Positions 24,625-34,035 of a stretch of DNA of 64,000 nucleotides are shown piece by piece; the first letter of the stretch is position 1; every line of letters begins with the position of its first letter. Origin of the DNA: Pedobacter montanisoli (lineage in GTDB: Bacteria; Bacteroidota; Bacteroidia; Sphingobacteriales; Sphingobacteriaceae); assembly GCF_022809115.1 (NCBI RefSeq), contig NZ_JALGBH010000001.1, positions 1 to 64,000 on the forward strand, read 5' to 3'. The notes beneath the pieces are model-generated. The model had not been told where the DNA came from and searched no databases. It was given only the letters and a program-made list of their open reading frames with translations. The translations under genes were made by a program, and so were the position numbers.

Positions 24625-25653
24625 TTATATTTTTATGCTTTTTAGCACAGATATGGCTCTGTCTACATCAGCCGGAGTAATTTCTAAATGCGTTACCCAT
24701 CTTATGGTTCTTGATGAAGTAGTATTGCATAAAATACCTTGTTTTTTCAGCGCAGCCACAACCTGTTGTGCAGTTACTTTTTCGTTCACATCAAATAAAA
24801 TGATATTGGTTTCTACCGGCATTACCGACTGCACAAATGAAGCTTCTTTTAAAGCTTTCTGCAAAGTCTTTGCATGTTCGTGGTCAATAGACAAACGCTC
24901 TACATGATGATCTAGAGCATAAATACCTGCTGCTGCCAGGTAACCCGCCTGTCGCATACCGCCGCCCATCACTTTTCTAATGCGTTTGGCCTGTTTAATG
25001 GTTTCTTTAGAAGCCAATAATACCGAACCTATGGGAGCGCCCAATCCTTTAGATAAACATACAGATATGCCATCAAAATATTTACCGTAATCTGCCGCTT
25101 TATCGCCCGTGGCTACCAAAGCATTAAAAATACGGGCACCATCTAAATGTAATTTCAAACCTTTTATGGTACACAGGTTATGAATAGGCTCTATATCTTT
25201 TAAGCGGTAGCATTTTCCACCACCCTTATTTACGGTATTTTCCAGCACTACCAAACTCGATACCGGATAATGGATATTTTCCTCATTAATTTCGGGTTCT
25301 ATAAGCTCAGGTGTTAAAATACCTCTGTTTCCATTTAACAAACGTACCGAAGCCTGCGAGTTAAAAGCTATACCTCCGCCCTCATATCTGTAAACATGTG
25401 CAGTCTGATCGCAAATCACTTCATCTAAAGGCTGCGTAAAACATTTGATGGCAATCTGGTTGCTCATTGTACCCGAAGGACAAAACAAACCGGCTTCCAT
25501 ATTAAATAAATCGGCCAGTTTCTCTTCCAGTTTTACCACTGTTTCATCTTCACCAAAAACATCATCGCCCACTTTTGCAGCCATCATGGCCTCAAGCATC
25601 TGAGCTGTAGGTTTAGTTACGGTATCACTTCTAAAATCGATTATTTTATCCAT
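24625..25653 (-). CDS. ltaE: Low-specificity threonine aldolase (PLP-dependent)
   Basis: Fold-type I PLP enzyme of 342 residues that splits threonine or allo-threonine into glycine and acetaldehyde. Seen are DFRSDTVTKP at the start, GDDVFGEDETV near 32, HLDGARIFNA near 170 and SVCLSKGLGAPIGS near 196-209 with the PLP-binding lysine. Related beta-hydroxy-amino-acid aldolases share the motifs, so exact substrate preference is uncertain. It could supply glycine to the glycine cleavage system whose P-protein lies 33 kb away. It is a single-gene unit. Confidence 0.92.
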   Translation of the reverse strand: MDKIIDFRSDTVTKPTAQMLEAMMAAKVGDDVFGEDETVVKLEEKLADLFNMEAGLFCPSGTMSNQIAIKCFTQPLDEVICDQTAHVYRYEGGGIAFNSQASVRLLNGNRGILTPELIEPEINEENIHYPVSSLVVLENTVNKGGGKCYRLKDIEPIHNLCTIKGLKLHLDGARIFNALVATGDKAADYGKYFDGISVCLSKGLGAPIGSVLLASKETIKQAKRIRKVMGGGMRQAGYLAAAGIYALDHHVERLSIDHEHAKTLQKALKEASFVQSVMPVETNIILFDVNEKVTAQQVVAALKKQGILCNTTSSRTIRWVTHLEITPADVDRAISVLKSIKI

Positions 25654-25769
25654 GTGCTTTTAATCTATAAAACAAATATGCCTATTTATATAAAGTATAT
25701 CGATTTTAGAATTAAAAAAATTACAAAATGAAAAAGACCGCTTAAAGTAATGCTGAAAAAACAAGGACA

Positions 25770-25790
25770 TTAGTGTAAAAAATACACTTT
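25770..25790. promoter_or_regulatory. Operator-like palindrome, site 1
   Basis: TTAGTGTA, spacer AAAAA, TACACTTT, sharing the GTGTA-N5-TACAC core with sites at 27644 and 30634. It lies 146 bases upstream of the BadF-type kinase gene at 25936 and about 2 kb from the Nudix regulator gene. It is probably a binding site for that regulator. Confidence 0.65.
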
Positions 25791-25935
25791 AAATAAATCA
25801 TCTTGCCAAAGCCAAAAAGCAAACGTTTTAAAATCAATTATTAAAGGCTGCTAAAAAACTAATTATTAATTTTATTTTTAGGAAAAAGCCCTTTATATTG
25901 GCTCAGTTTTTCATCAATTTTATAAAAACCTAAAC

Positions 25936-26784
25936 ATGATAGTTATTGCAGATGGTGGATCTACAAAGACCAACTGGTGTTTGATCAATGAAGCCGGGAG
26001 AAAAATTCATTTTAATACAGAAGGCTATAATCCATATTTTGCCAGTACAGAATATATCGAAAAATCGCTCAGAAAAAATTTACCCAGCCACGTAGAGCCT
26101 GAAAAACTAAACGAGGTTTATTATTATGGAGCAGGTTGTTCTACCGATGTGAACAAGAAAATAGTGGCTGATGCCATGCAAAGTGTTTTTGTAAATGCCA
26201 AAGTAAGCATTGACCATGATCTGCTGGCTTCTTGTCGTGCTTTATTGGGCGATGAGCCTGGTTTTGCAGCCATATTGGGTACAGGTACCAATACCTGTTT
26301 TTATGACGGTAAAGAAATTACCCTGAACATCGATTCTTTAGGTTACTTTTTAGGTGATGAAGGTAGTGGCAGTTACATTGGCAAACGTGTGCTAGCCGAT
26401 TACATGAAAGGTTTCATGCCAAAAAATTTAAGTAAGCATTTCTTCAATGTATTTGGTTTAACCAACGAAGATATTTTTGATGCCATTTACAACAAACCGC
26501 TTCCTAACCGTTTTTGTGCCAGCTTCAGTAAATTTTTATACGATTACAAAGCAGAATTTCCTGATTATACCCGCAATGTGGTAGAAACCGCTTTTGTGGC
26601 TTTCTTTGAAAATCTGGTTATTCATTACCCTAATTATAAAGATTATCTGCTGAACTGTGTAGGCTCTGTGGGTTACAATTTCAGAGACATTTTAAGCTAT
26701 ACTGCCGACAGGTATGAAATGGGTGTAGGCAAGATCATCCGTTCACCTATAGATGATCTGGTTGATTACCATTTAAAGAAATAA
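25936..26784 (+). CDS. BadF/BadG-type ATPase, N-acetylglucosamine kinase-like
   Basis: ASKHA-fold sugar kinase-like protein of 282 residues. The phosphate-1 motif ADGGSTKTNW is at residues 4-13, the phosphate-2 motif AILGTGTN near 113-120 and an adenosine-type glycine motif YFLGDEGSGSYIG near 138-150. It resembles the GlcNAc kinase branch of the BadF family. A paralogue of nearly the same length is at 28677, cotranscribed with pfkA and gapA. With an operator-like palindrome upstream, it probably belongs to the same sugar regulon. The substrate is inferred from the family only. Confidence 0.82.
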   Translation: MIVIADGGSTKTNWCLINEAGRKIHFNTEGYNPYFASTEYIEKSLRKNLPSHVEPEKLNEVYYYGAGCSTDVNKKIVADAMQSVFVNAKVSIDHDLLASCRALLGDEPGFAAILGTGTNTCFYDGKEITLNIDSLGYFLGDEGSGSYIGKRVLADYMKGFMPKNLSKHFFNVFGLTNEDIFDAIYNKPLPNRFCASFSKFLYDYKAEFPDYTRNVVETAFVAFFENLVIHYPNYKDYLLNCVGSVGYNFRDILSYTADRYEMGVGKIIRSPIDDLVDYHLKK

Positions 26785-26798
26785 ATTATTCCCTAAAA

Positions 26799-26834
26799 AA
26801 ACAGCCCGTTTTCTAATTAGAAAACGGGCTGTTT
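26799..26834. terminator. Bidirectional terminator, 36-base perfect palindrome
   Basis: AAACAGCCCGTTTTCTAA and its exact complement form a perfect palindrome. On the minus strand it is followed by seven T residues and ends the Nudix regulator transcript; on the plus strand it ends the kinase transcript. Confidence 0.9.
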
Positions 26835-26853
26835 CATATAAAGCTGTTGCTAT

Positions 26854-27543
26854 TTAAAAAGAAATCTCTTTACCGTACAGCTTATTGTACTTTCGTTTAT
26901 CAAATTTATAGAGTGTTGCTGCTCTGAAAGAAACGCCTCTTTGTTTTTCGTCCAGCTCTTTCAACACCTTAAAGCTCAAGATCTTTTTCCTAAAATTACG
27001 TTTATCCAGCTTTTTATTTAAGATCAGCTCATAAACATTCTGTACTTGCGTTAAGGTAAATTTCTCTGGAAGCAGTTCAAATACCAAAGGCAAATGTCTC
27101 ACTCTTCTTTTTATTTTTTCGAGCCCTTTCTCTAAAATATACTGATGGTCAAAGGCCAGCTCAGGTACCTGATTTACATTTACCCACTGCGCATTACGGG
27201 CAAAACTGGTCAATGGTTTCAAAGGTTTTTCGCCAGAAAGACGTAACATGGCATAGTAAGCCACAGATACAACCCTACCCTGCGGATGCCTTTTTAATTC
27301 GCCAAAAGTATAAAATTGCTCCATGTACACATCGCTCAGGCCAGTAAGTTCCTTTAAAATTCTGGAAGCAGACTGGTCCACGCTTTCATCCACATTAACC
27401 CGGTTTCCCGGCAAAGCCCACCAGTCTTTAAACGGATCTTCGTTTCTTTCTATCAATAGAATTTTTAACGCGCTCCCATCAAAACCAAAGACCACGCAAT
27501 CAATAGACAAAGCGAAATTAAAACCTTGTTGTATATTTTTCAA
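26854..27543 (-). CDS. Nudix-related transcriptional regulator (NrtR/AraR-like)
   Basis: Protein of about 229 residues. The N-terminal domain is a Nudix fold (SIDCVVFGFDG, LLIERNEDPFKDWWALPGN, VSVAYYAMLRL). The Nudix box is degenerate: the REUxEExGU pattern reads R-I-L-K-E-L-T-G-L, losing two of the metal-binding Glu residues, so it is probably a ligand sensor and not a hydrolase. The C-terminal part (LPEKFTLTQVQNVYELIL, then NFRKKIL, and GVSFRAATLYKF) is the winged helix typical of the NrtR family, which in Bacteroidota includes sugar-responsive regulators. No ATG fits. I use the TTG at 27543, while a TTG at 27594 would add 17 hydrophobic residues. It is divergent from pfkA with an operator-like palindrome between them. 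Confidence 0.85.
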   Translation of the reverse strand: MKNIQQGFNFALSIDCVVFGFDGSALKILLIERNEDPFKDWWALPGNRVNVDESVDQSASRILKELTGLSDVYMEQFYTFGELKRHPQGRVVSVAYYAMLRLSGEKPLKPLTSFARNAQWVNVNQVPELAFDHQYILEKGLEKIKRRVRHLPLVFELLPEKFTLTQVQNVYELILNKKLDKRNFRKKILSFKVLKELDEKQRGVSFRAATLYKFDKRKYNKLYGKEISF

Positions 27544-27643
27544 AGCAAAAAACGTTTTAATTAAGTTTAAGTTAGTTAAAAAACAAAGAAACAAAATAAT
27601 GCCAGTAAATTGTTAAAAATTAAAAATTTTGAAAAAAAATTAC

Positions 27644-27665
27644 TTAGTGTAAAAAATACACGCTA
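27644..27665. promoter_or_regulatory. Operator-like palindrome, site 2, between the regulator and pfkA
   Basis: TTAGTGTA, spacer AAAAA, TACAC-G-CTA. It abuts the -7 box TATATTCG (27664-27671) of pfkA, so bound protein would block polymerase. Its position between the divergent regulator and its likely target operon is classic for an autoregulating repressor. Confidence 0.75.
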
Positions 27666-27671
27666 TATTCG
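27664..27671 (+). promoter_or_regulatory. -7 element of the pfkA operon
   Basis: TATATTCG is one mismatch from TAnnTTTG and ends ten bases before the pfkA ATG at 27682, implying a very short leader. It overlaps the palindrome of site 2. Confidence 0.45.
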
Positions 27672-27681
27672 TAATATAAGC

Positions 27682-28668
27682 ATGGAACCAAATATTAAAA
27701 ATATCGCTGTACTAACCTCAGGCGGAGATGCCCCGGGCATGAATGCCTGCATAAGGGCTGTTGTACGCACCGGCGTATATTATGGCAAAAACATGTTTGG
27801 CGTAATACAGGGTTATCAGGGTCTCATCAACAACAATATTGAAGCCATGAACGCCCGCTCTGTAAGCAATATTATTCATCTTGGCGGCACCATTTTAAAA
27901 ACTGCCCGTTGCCTAAAGTTTAAAGAAGATGCCGGCATGGAACTCGCTTATCAAAATCTTAAAGCTAAAGGTATTGATGGTTTAGTGGTTATTGGTGGCG
28001 ACGGAACTTTTACCGGAGCAAAAAGATTTGCAGAAAAATATGACATCAAAGTAATTGGTGTACCCGGTACCATAGACAATGACCTTTATGGCAGTGATTT
28101 TACCTTAGGTTATGATACGGCCATTAATACCGTAATTGAAGCTATTGACAAGATCAGAGATACGGCCGATTCTCATGACAGATTATTCTTTATTGAAGTT
28201 ATGGGAAGGGATTCGGGTTGCATTGCTTTAAGAAGTGCTATTGCCAGTGGTGCAGAAGCTGTATTGCTTCCCGAACGCGAAACTTCTCTCAAAGAACTGA
28301 TCACTAAACTTAAAGAAGGTGCTTCTACCAAGAAATCATCGAGTATTGTGATTGTTTCTGAAGGAAATAAATATGGCGGCGCCTATGATATAGCACACGC
28401 TGTTAAACGTAAATTTAAACATTACGACACCAAAGTTACCATTTTGGGGCATTTACAACGTGGCGGAAGTCCGAGTGGTTTTGACCGCATACTGGGCAGC
28501 AGATTAGGTTTTGCAGCCACCAAAGCTTTAATTAAGGGCGAAACTTTAAAAATGGCCGGATTGCATGGCAACGAAATTAAACTGACGAACCTTGCAGACG
28601 CCTTAAATAAGAACAACTACAAACTGGAAGACGACCTTCTTGAAATGACACATGTTTTATCTATTTAA
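27682..28668 (+). CDS. pfkA: ATP-dependent 6-phosphofructokinase
   Basis: Glycolytic enzyme of 328 residues making fructose 1,6-bisphosphate. ATP-type PfkA motifs: LTSGGDAPGMNACIR near residue 11, GGDGTFTGA near 103, PGTIDNDLYGSD near 126-137 with the catalytic Asp, EVMGRDSGCIA near 170 and LGHLQRGGSPS near 251. The Gly in GGDGT favours ATP over pyrophosphate as donor. An upstream TTG at 27610 in the same frame would read through the operator; the ATG at 27682 starts the conserved N-terminus. It is first of a three-gene operon (pfkA, BadF kinase, gapA) with eight- and six-base gaps. Confidence 0.96.
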   Translation: MEPNIKNIAVLTSGGDAPGMNACIRAVVRTGVYYGKNMFGVIQGYQGLINNNIEAMNARSVSNIIHLGGTILKTARCLKFKEDAGMELAYQNLKAKGIDGLVVIGGDGTFTGAKRFAEKYDIKVIGVPGTIDNDLYGSDFTLGYDTAINTVIEAIDKIRDTADSHDRLFFIEVMGRDSGCIALRSAIASGAEAVLLPERETSLKELITKLKEGASTKKSSSIVIVSEGNKYGGAYDIAHAVKRKFKHYDTKVTILGHLQRGGSPSGFDRILGSRLGFAATKALIKGETLKMAGLHGNEIKLTNLADALNKNNYKLEDDLLEMTHVLSI

Positions 28669-28676
28669 TTGTTAAC

Positions 28677-29519
28677 ATGATTGCAGTAATTTATAGCGGA
28701 TCTAAAACGGCTTTCTGGAAATTATACGCAGACGATAAGATTGTTGCGGAAACTTCAACCCAGGGACTTAATCCTTATTTTAATGAAGAGAAACAGATCT
28801 TCGCTTTTTTAAATAAAAATACTACGTTGATTAACAACGCCGAAAAGATCAAGAAAATTTACGCCTTTGTTGCTGGTGCCCGTACCAGATCTGCCCAGAA
28901 TAATTTAAGAGAAATCTTAGAAAAATTCTTTGTCCATAGCAAAATAAAGATTAAGGACGATTTGTATGGTGCATCTATTGCGGCCTGTCATCATAAAAGC
29001 GGTATTGTAGGCATTTTAGGCAGTGGCGCCAACTGCGCTTATTTTAACGGAAAATCGCCACAGGAAAACAATTTTGGTTTAGGTTATATTTTAGCCGATG
29101 AGGGTTCTTCCAACTATCTGGGAAAAATCTTATTAAAGAACTTTTTAGAGGAAAAAATTCCCGATGACCTAAAGGCAAAACTAGAAAGCAAATACAGCTT
29201 AGATCGCCCTTCTATACTGGAACGTATCTATAAACGTCCCAATGTACAAAGCTATTTAAGTTCATTCTTCGATTTTTTTGTAGAAAACCGCAAGCATAAA
29301 TTCATAGAGCAGATTATTGACCAGGGTTTTGAGAAATTCCTGGAAACTTATATTAAACCTACCCGTGCCAAACACCAGAACGAAGAAATCCACTTTGTAG
29401 GCTCTGTAGCCGGAACTTTTCAGGACAGGTTACGTCTGGTTGCACAAAAACACAATATAGATATCACATCTATAACCAAAGAACCCATACACAACATATT
29501 ACATTATTACACAAACTAA
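28677..29519 (+). CDS. BadF/BadG-type ATPase, second sugar-kinase-like paralogue
   Basis: A 280-residue paralogue of the 25936 gene with the same layout: AVIYSGSKTAFW at the start in place of ADGGSTKTNW, GILGSGANCAYFNG near 115 and GYILADEGSSNYLGK near 138. The phosphate-1 motif is altered here (D to Y, G to S), which may weaken catalysis or change its role. It lies between pfkA and gapA in one operon, so a link to hexose or amino-sugar glycolysis is likely, but its substrate is unknown and a regulatory role is possible. Confidence 0.78.
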   Translation: MIAVIYSGSKTAFWKLYADDKIVAETSTQGLNPYFNEEKQIFAFLNKNTTLINNAEKIKKIYAFVAGARTRSAQNNLREILEKFFVHSKIKIKDDLYGASIAACHHKSGIVGILGSGANCAYFNGKSPQENNFGLGYILADEGSSNYLGKILLKNFLEEKIPDDLKAKLESKYSLDRPSILERIYKRPNVQSYLSSFFDFFVENRKHKFIEQIIDQGFEKFLETYIKPTRAKHQNEEIHFVGSVAGTFQDRLRLVAQKHNIDITSITKEPIHNILHYYTN

Positions 29520-30527
<1,008 letters not shown>

Positions 30528-30554
30528 GTGATGTTCATTCATCTTTGAACAGGA

Positions 30555-30577
30555 AAGCACCTTAAAGGTGCTTTTTT
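30555..30577 (+). terminator. Terminator of the pfkA-gapA operon
   Basis: AAGCACCT (30555-30562), three-base loop, AGGTGCTT (30566-30573), then T to 30577. Confidence 0.9.
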
Positions 30578-30632
30578 GGTTTTACAAAATGTCACAGATA
30601 TGTCACAAGGAATTGCTAAGTATAAATTTAAT

Positions 30633-30674
30633 CTTAGTGTATTACTTACACTAAGAAATTTGTTCTTACTTTTG
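30633..30674 (+). promoter_or_regulatory. Operator palindrome, site 3, with promoter
   Basis: CTTAGTGTA, spacer TTACT, TACACTAAG (30633-30655), a perfect nine-base inverted repeat and the best copy of the motif, followed by an exact -7 box TACTTTTG (30667-30674). The palindrome covers the -33 region. No coding gene follows on this strand, only a roughly 110-base stretch ending in a terminator. Confidence 0.72.
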
Positions 30675-30679
30675 TAGTC

Positions 30680-30790
30680 TCAAAAAGAGAAATCATTTAA
30701 TTAATAAGATAAAGACATACCCGTTCATACACAGGTTTATATTTGGTTAGAAAAAAGAGATGCGTCTGGATGGAGCATCTCTTTTATTTT
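30680..30790 (+). ncRNA. Candidate intergenic small RNA under the sugar-regulon operator
   Basis: Between the convergent gapA and histidine kinase genes there is a complete small transcription unit: operator plus -7 box (30633-30674), about 70 bases of sequence without a credible ORF, and a terminator (30753-30790). It is isolated from gapA by that operon's own terminator. The size of about 110 bases and the self-contained signals fit a regulatory RNA. Targets are unknown; shared control with pfkA and gapA suggests a carbon-metabolism role. Expression is not shown, so this is inference from signal layout. Confidence 0.5.
30753..30790. terminator. Bidirectional terminator
   Basis: AAAAGAGATGC (30753-30763) pairs with GCATCTCTTTT (30775-30785), eleven perfect pairs and an eleven-base loop, with a T-rich tail on both sides. 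It ends the candidate small RNA rightward and the histidine kinase gene leftward. Confidence 0.88.
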
Positions 30791-33169
30791 TTACCCCACT
30801 TTATTTGGTGCAAACACAATTTTAAAGGTTGTACCTTCATCTAAAACACTTTCTACCTCTATTTTGCCGCCCATTGCTTCAATCTGGTTACGGGTAATAA
30901 ACAGACCTAATCCGCGGGCATCGTTATTGCCGTTAAAGGTTTGGTAAAGCCCAAAGATTTTTCCTTTATTTTTCTGCAGATCAATGCCCAATCCGTTATC
31001 AGCTATAATCAGCGTAACGCAATCATCCTGCATGCTGGTTTCAATATTGATCACAGGCTTGCGATCAGGGTGGGTATAACGCAAAGCATTTGATAAAAGG
31101 TTTAATAAAACGCTTTCCAAATACGACTTGTTAAACATAGCTTCCGCATCTTTAGCCACATGATTATTGATTGTTGCCTGCTGACTAATGATCTGCCCAT
31201 TTAAGGTGCTGATAGCTGCTTCGATATATTGTTTCAGGTTTAAAGGTTCTTTTAAAATATCAAAACGGGTATTGATATTTACAATATTGCTCAGATTGCT
31301 TAGGGTTTCGTTTAGCGTATCGACCACTTTTTTAAGCAAATGCATCAGTTCTTTTTTCTCCTGATCGGTCTGTGCTTCTTCTATAAGTGCTACAATACCA
31401 TGTATATTGCCTGCATGCGATCGTAAATTGTGGGAAACAATATGAGAAAAGTTTAACAGGCGTTCATTCTGTTCTCTTACCAGCGCAAAAGATTTGGATA
31501 AAGAGTCCTGAGCTTCTTTTTGAGCCGTAATATCAATCATAATGCCCCGCAGCTTTTCTGGATGTTGCACTGAGGGTGTCACGCTTACAATATCTTTTAC
31601 CCAAACTATAGAACCATCTTTTGCTCTTATACGGTATTCTCTTTCATGGTTTTGCTGTTTAAGTAAAAATTCATTAACATAATTGAAAAGATCTTCATGA
31701 TCATCTTCATGAAGATGCTTGGCATGAAAATCAGGATCAGACAGCCATTCTTCTGGTGTATAGCCTAAAATATCATAAACCTTGTTGCTGATAAATGAGC
31801 TTTCGTAACCATTCTCATGAATTTCTTTCTCCCATACAATGCCATCTATAGAGTTGATGAGGTTAGCGATGTGCTGTTTGGATGCAATTAGCTCCTGCTC
31901 GTAATCTTTTCTTGAAGTAATATCTTCTACAATAATGATATGGTTATTGAGTGCCTCGCCCTCGCTCCATAACAGCGTTACAAAAACCTGTGCCCATTTA
32001 GCCTGACCATCTTTACAGATATAACGTCTTTCTGCCGTATAATTCTTGATCTGCCCATTGATCATACTTTTAAACTGGGTGCGATCTTCTTTCAAGTCAT
32101 CGGGATGAATTAAGCTTTTAATTTTAGTTTGCTGCAATTCTGAAGCTGAATAACCCAGCAAGCTACATAACTGCGCATTGACTTCTAAAAACTCTCCTGT
32201 AGCAGAATTTACCCTGCCAATGCCTACACCGGCATGATCGAATATGGTTTTGTATTTATTTTCGGCCAGCAGCAATTCATGTGTTCTTTTATCCAGAATG
32301 GTGGTAATTTCTGCTTGCTTACGTAGAAATTTATAGAAAAACACACTACAGATCAAAGTCATTGAAATGCCTAGTAAGAGGATAGGCAAGGTGTTGATGA
32401 GATTATCACTGGCATCTTCATCTATGGCATACACCTTCCAGTCGCCCTCCGGAATTGTAATAGACGTTGTATGTCTGAGTTTAAACTCTTTATTGTAAGA
32501 CAAAAAGAATTCTTCTTTACCCGTTACAGGATTATTTTTTGCCAACTGAAACTGGTAGTTCTTAGCCTTAACATTTAAACCTATCATTGAAGAAAGGCTA
32601 TCTAGGGTAACCACTACGGCAGAAAATCCCCAGAATTTATTTTTTACAAAAATGGGCAATCTGCCTACTACGCCTATTCTGCCCTGCATCAATTTTACGG
32701 GTCCTTGATAATAAAGCTGTTTCAGGTTTTCTGATTTTTTGGCCTCTATCAGGTTTAAGCCGCCATCTTTAAACAAATCATGATTAAGTGCCTTTTCATT
32801 GCCTTTTAAAGGATATATATATTTTATAACACCATCTGGAACTAGCTGAACAGCTTGCAGATAAGGGTTAGATTTGATCACTCTCTCTGCAATTTCTTCA
32901 AAATCTTTGGGCTTACCATCACTACCTATGGTTAAAGCCATTGTTAAAGCTACATTTTGGTTGGTTTTGTTGAGCTGCTCAAATCGCTGCTTTACGTTCT
33001 CTAAGATGCTGTTGATATATATACGCTTAGATTCCTGCACAATCTGATAACGCTGCCTTACAATAATGATGACAATAGCAAAAACAATCACGAAAAAAAA
33101 TGAACTTGCAAGTTTGGCGTTTTGTAGTACCCAGGCTATTAATTTTGATCGTTTGGTTTCAATTTCCAT
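30791..33169 (-). CDS. CHASE/PAS hybrid-sensor type histidine kinase
   Basis: Membrane sensor kinase of 792 residues. Order of parts: transmembrane helix near 20-37 (SSFFFVIVFAIVIIIV), extracytoplasmic CHASE-type sensor about 45-260, second helix about 262-283, two PAS domains with PAC ends (about 300-420 and 425-555), a dimerisation helix with the phospho-acceptor in FSHIVSHNLRSH near 575, and HATPase_c with NLLSNALRY, DNGLGID and GLGLFITRNQIEAMGG. No receiver domain and no adjacent response regulator, so it is an orphan kinase. The ligand is unknown. It converges on the candidate small RNA and terminator at 30753 and is divergent from the ECF sigma gene. Confidence 0.9.
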   Translation of the reverse strand: MEIETKRSKLIAWVLQNAKLASSFFFVIVFAIVIIIVRQRYQIVQESKRIYINSILENVKQRFEQLNKTNQNVALTMALTIGSDGKPKDFEEIAERVIKSNPYLQAVQLVPDGVIKYIYPLKGNEKALNHDLFKDGGLNLIEAKKSENLKQLYYQGPVKLMQGRIGVVGRLPIFVKNKFWGFSAVVVTLDSLSSMIGLNVKAKNYQFQLAKNNPVTGKEEFFLSYNKEFKLRHTTSITIPEGDWKVYAIDEDASDNLINTLPILLLGISMTLICSVFFYKFLRKQAEITTILDKRTHELLLAENKYKTIFDHAGVGIGRVNSATGEFLEVNAQLCSLLGYSASELQQTKIKSLIHPDDLKEDRTQFKSMINGQIKNYTAERRYICKDGQAKWAQVFVTLLWSEGEALNNHIIIVEDITSRKDYEQELIASKQHIANLINSIDGIVWEKEIHENGYESSFISNKVYDILGYTPEEWLSDPDFHAKHLHEDDHEDLFNYVNEFLLKQQNHEREYRIRAKDGSIVWVKDIVSVTPSVQHPEKLRGIMIDITAQKEAQDSLSKSFALVREQNERLLNFSHIVSHNLRSHAGNIHGIVALIEEAQTDQEKKELMHLLKKVVDTLNETLSNLSNIVNINTRFDILKEPLNLKQYIEAAISTLNGQIISQQATINNHVAKDAEAMFNKSYLESVLLNLLSNALRYTHPDRKPVINIETSMQDDCVTLIIADNGLGIDLQKNKGKIFGLYQTFNGNNDARGLGLFITRNQIEAMGGKIEVESVLDEGTTFKIVFAPNKVG

Positions 33170-33307
33170 GTAAAGCGTATAAAATTTCAGCGTTTAATGC
33201 AGAATAAGCTAAATTATAAATTAACCTTTACTTATCAATATCAGCCTGCCAATTTCCGAAGTTTATTATTTTGTTGTACAAAACATTAAATATCTTAAGG
33301 TAAGCTT

Positions 33308-33338
33308 TTTGTATCGTAACACTTTTGTTGTACTTTTG
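33308..33338 (+). promoter_or_regulatory. Promoter of the sigma-FecR-SusCD locus
   Basis: TTTG (33308-33311), 19-base spacer, TACTTTTG (33331-33338), an exact housekeeping consensus. Predicted start near 33345, 56 bases before the sigma gene. The regulator gene itself is therefore probably made by the main sigma factor. Confidence 0.78.
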
Positions 33339-33400
33339 ATTTGCAAACCATCAACACCACACGATTTATTATTAGAGTACTATTTTTTTCATTTGCGTAA

Positions 33401-33967
33401 ATGGATAAAGATGTAAGATTTTCGGATATAGAGTTACTACAAATGTTAAAAAATGGTAGTGCGTTGGCCTACACTATTATTTACAACCGGTATTTCGAAA
33501 CCTTATATATCCATGCTCTTCAAAAACTAAACGACAGAGAAGAGGCTAAGGATATCATTCACGAATTATTTACCCAAATCTGGAAAAAAAGAACCGAAAT
33601 AGAAATTACCGGAGGACTTAAAGCTTATTTATATACTGCGGTTAAAAACAAAATTTTAGATTTTATCGCTCATCAACAGGTAGAGAATAAATACATCAAC
33701 TCACTGCAAAGTTTTATTGATCAGGGCATATGTATAACTGATCATAAAATAAGAGAAAAACAATTGACCGAACTTATCGATAATGGTATACAGCAATTGC
33801 CTAACAAAATGCGTGAGATCTTTGAGATGAGCAGAAAACAAAATCTTACTCATCGAGAAATTGCTGTGAAATTGAACATCTCCGAACAAACAGTAAAAAC
33901 CCAGGTTAAAAACGCTTTAAAGGTATTGCGCACCAAACTTGGCACCATGTTGTTTCTGAGTCTTTAA
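33401..33967 (+). CDS. ECF-type RNA polymerase sigma factor
   Basis: Sigma-70 family ECF factor of 188 residues. Region 2 is seen in LAYTIIYNRYFETLYIHALQKL and the DAKDIIHELFTQIW-like helix (REEAKDIIHELFTQIWKKR, near 45-63). Region 4 follows in LPNKMREIFEMSRKQNLTHREIAVKLNISEQTVKTQV (about 135-170). It precedes a FecR anti-sigma gene and a SusC with an STN domain, the classic cell-surface signalling trio, so it probably drives the 35-47 kb locus when substrate is bound. Confidence 0.92.
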   Translation: MDKDVRFSDIELLQMLKNGSALAYTIIYNRYFETLYIHALQKLNDREEAKDIIHELFTQIWKKRTEIEITGGLKAYLYTAVKNKILDFIAHQQVENKYINSLQSFIDQGICITDHKIREKQLTELIDNGIQQLPNKMREIFEMSRKQNLTHREIAVKLNISEQTVKTQVKNALKVLRTKLGTMLFLSL

Positions 33968-34035
33968 TTTTTTTTATTTTTTTCTACCCCCTAACCTATT
34001 GTTAATCGTCTTTAGTAAAAGGATTAAATATTCCG

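Noticed and set aside
30738..30745. TATATTTG as a second promoter inside the candidate small RNA
   Set aside because: It is only eight bases from the terminator hairpin, has no -33 partner and would make a transcript of the terminator alone.
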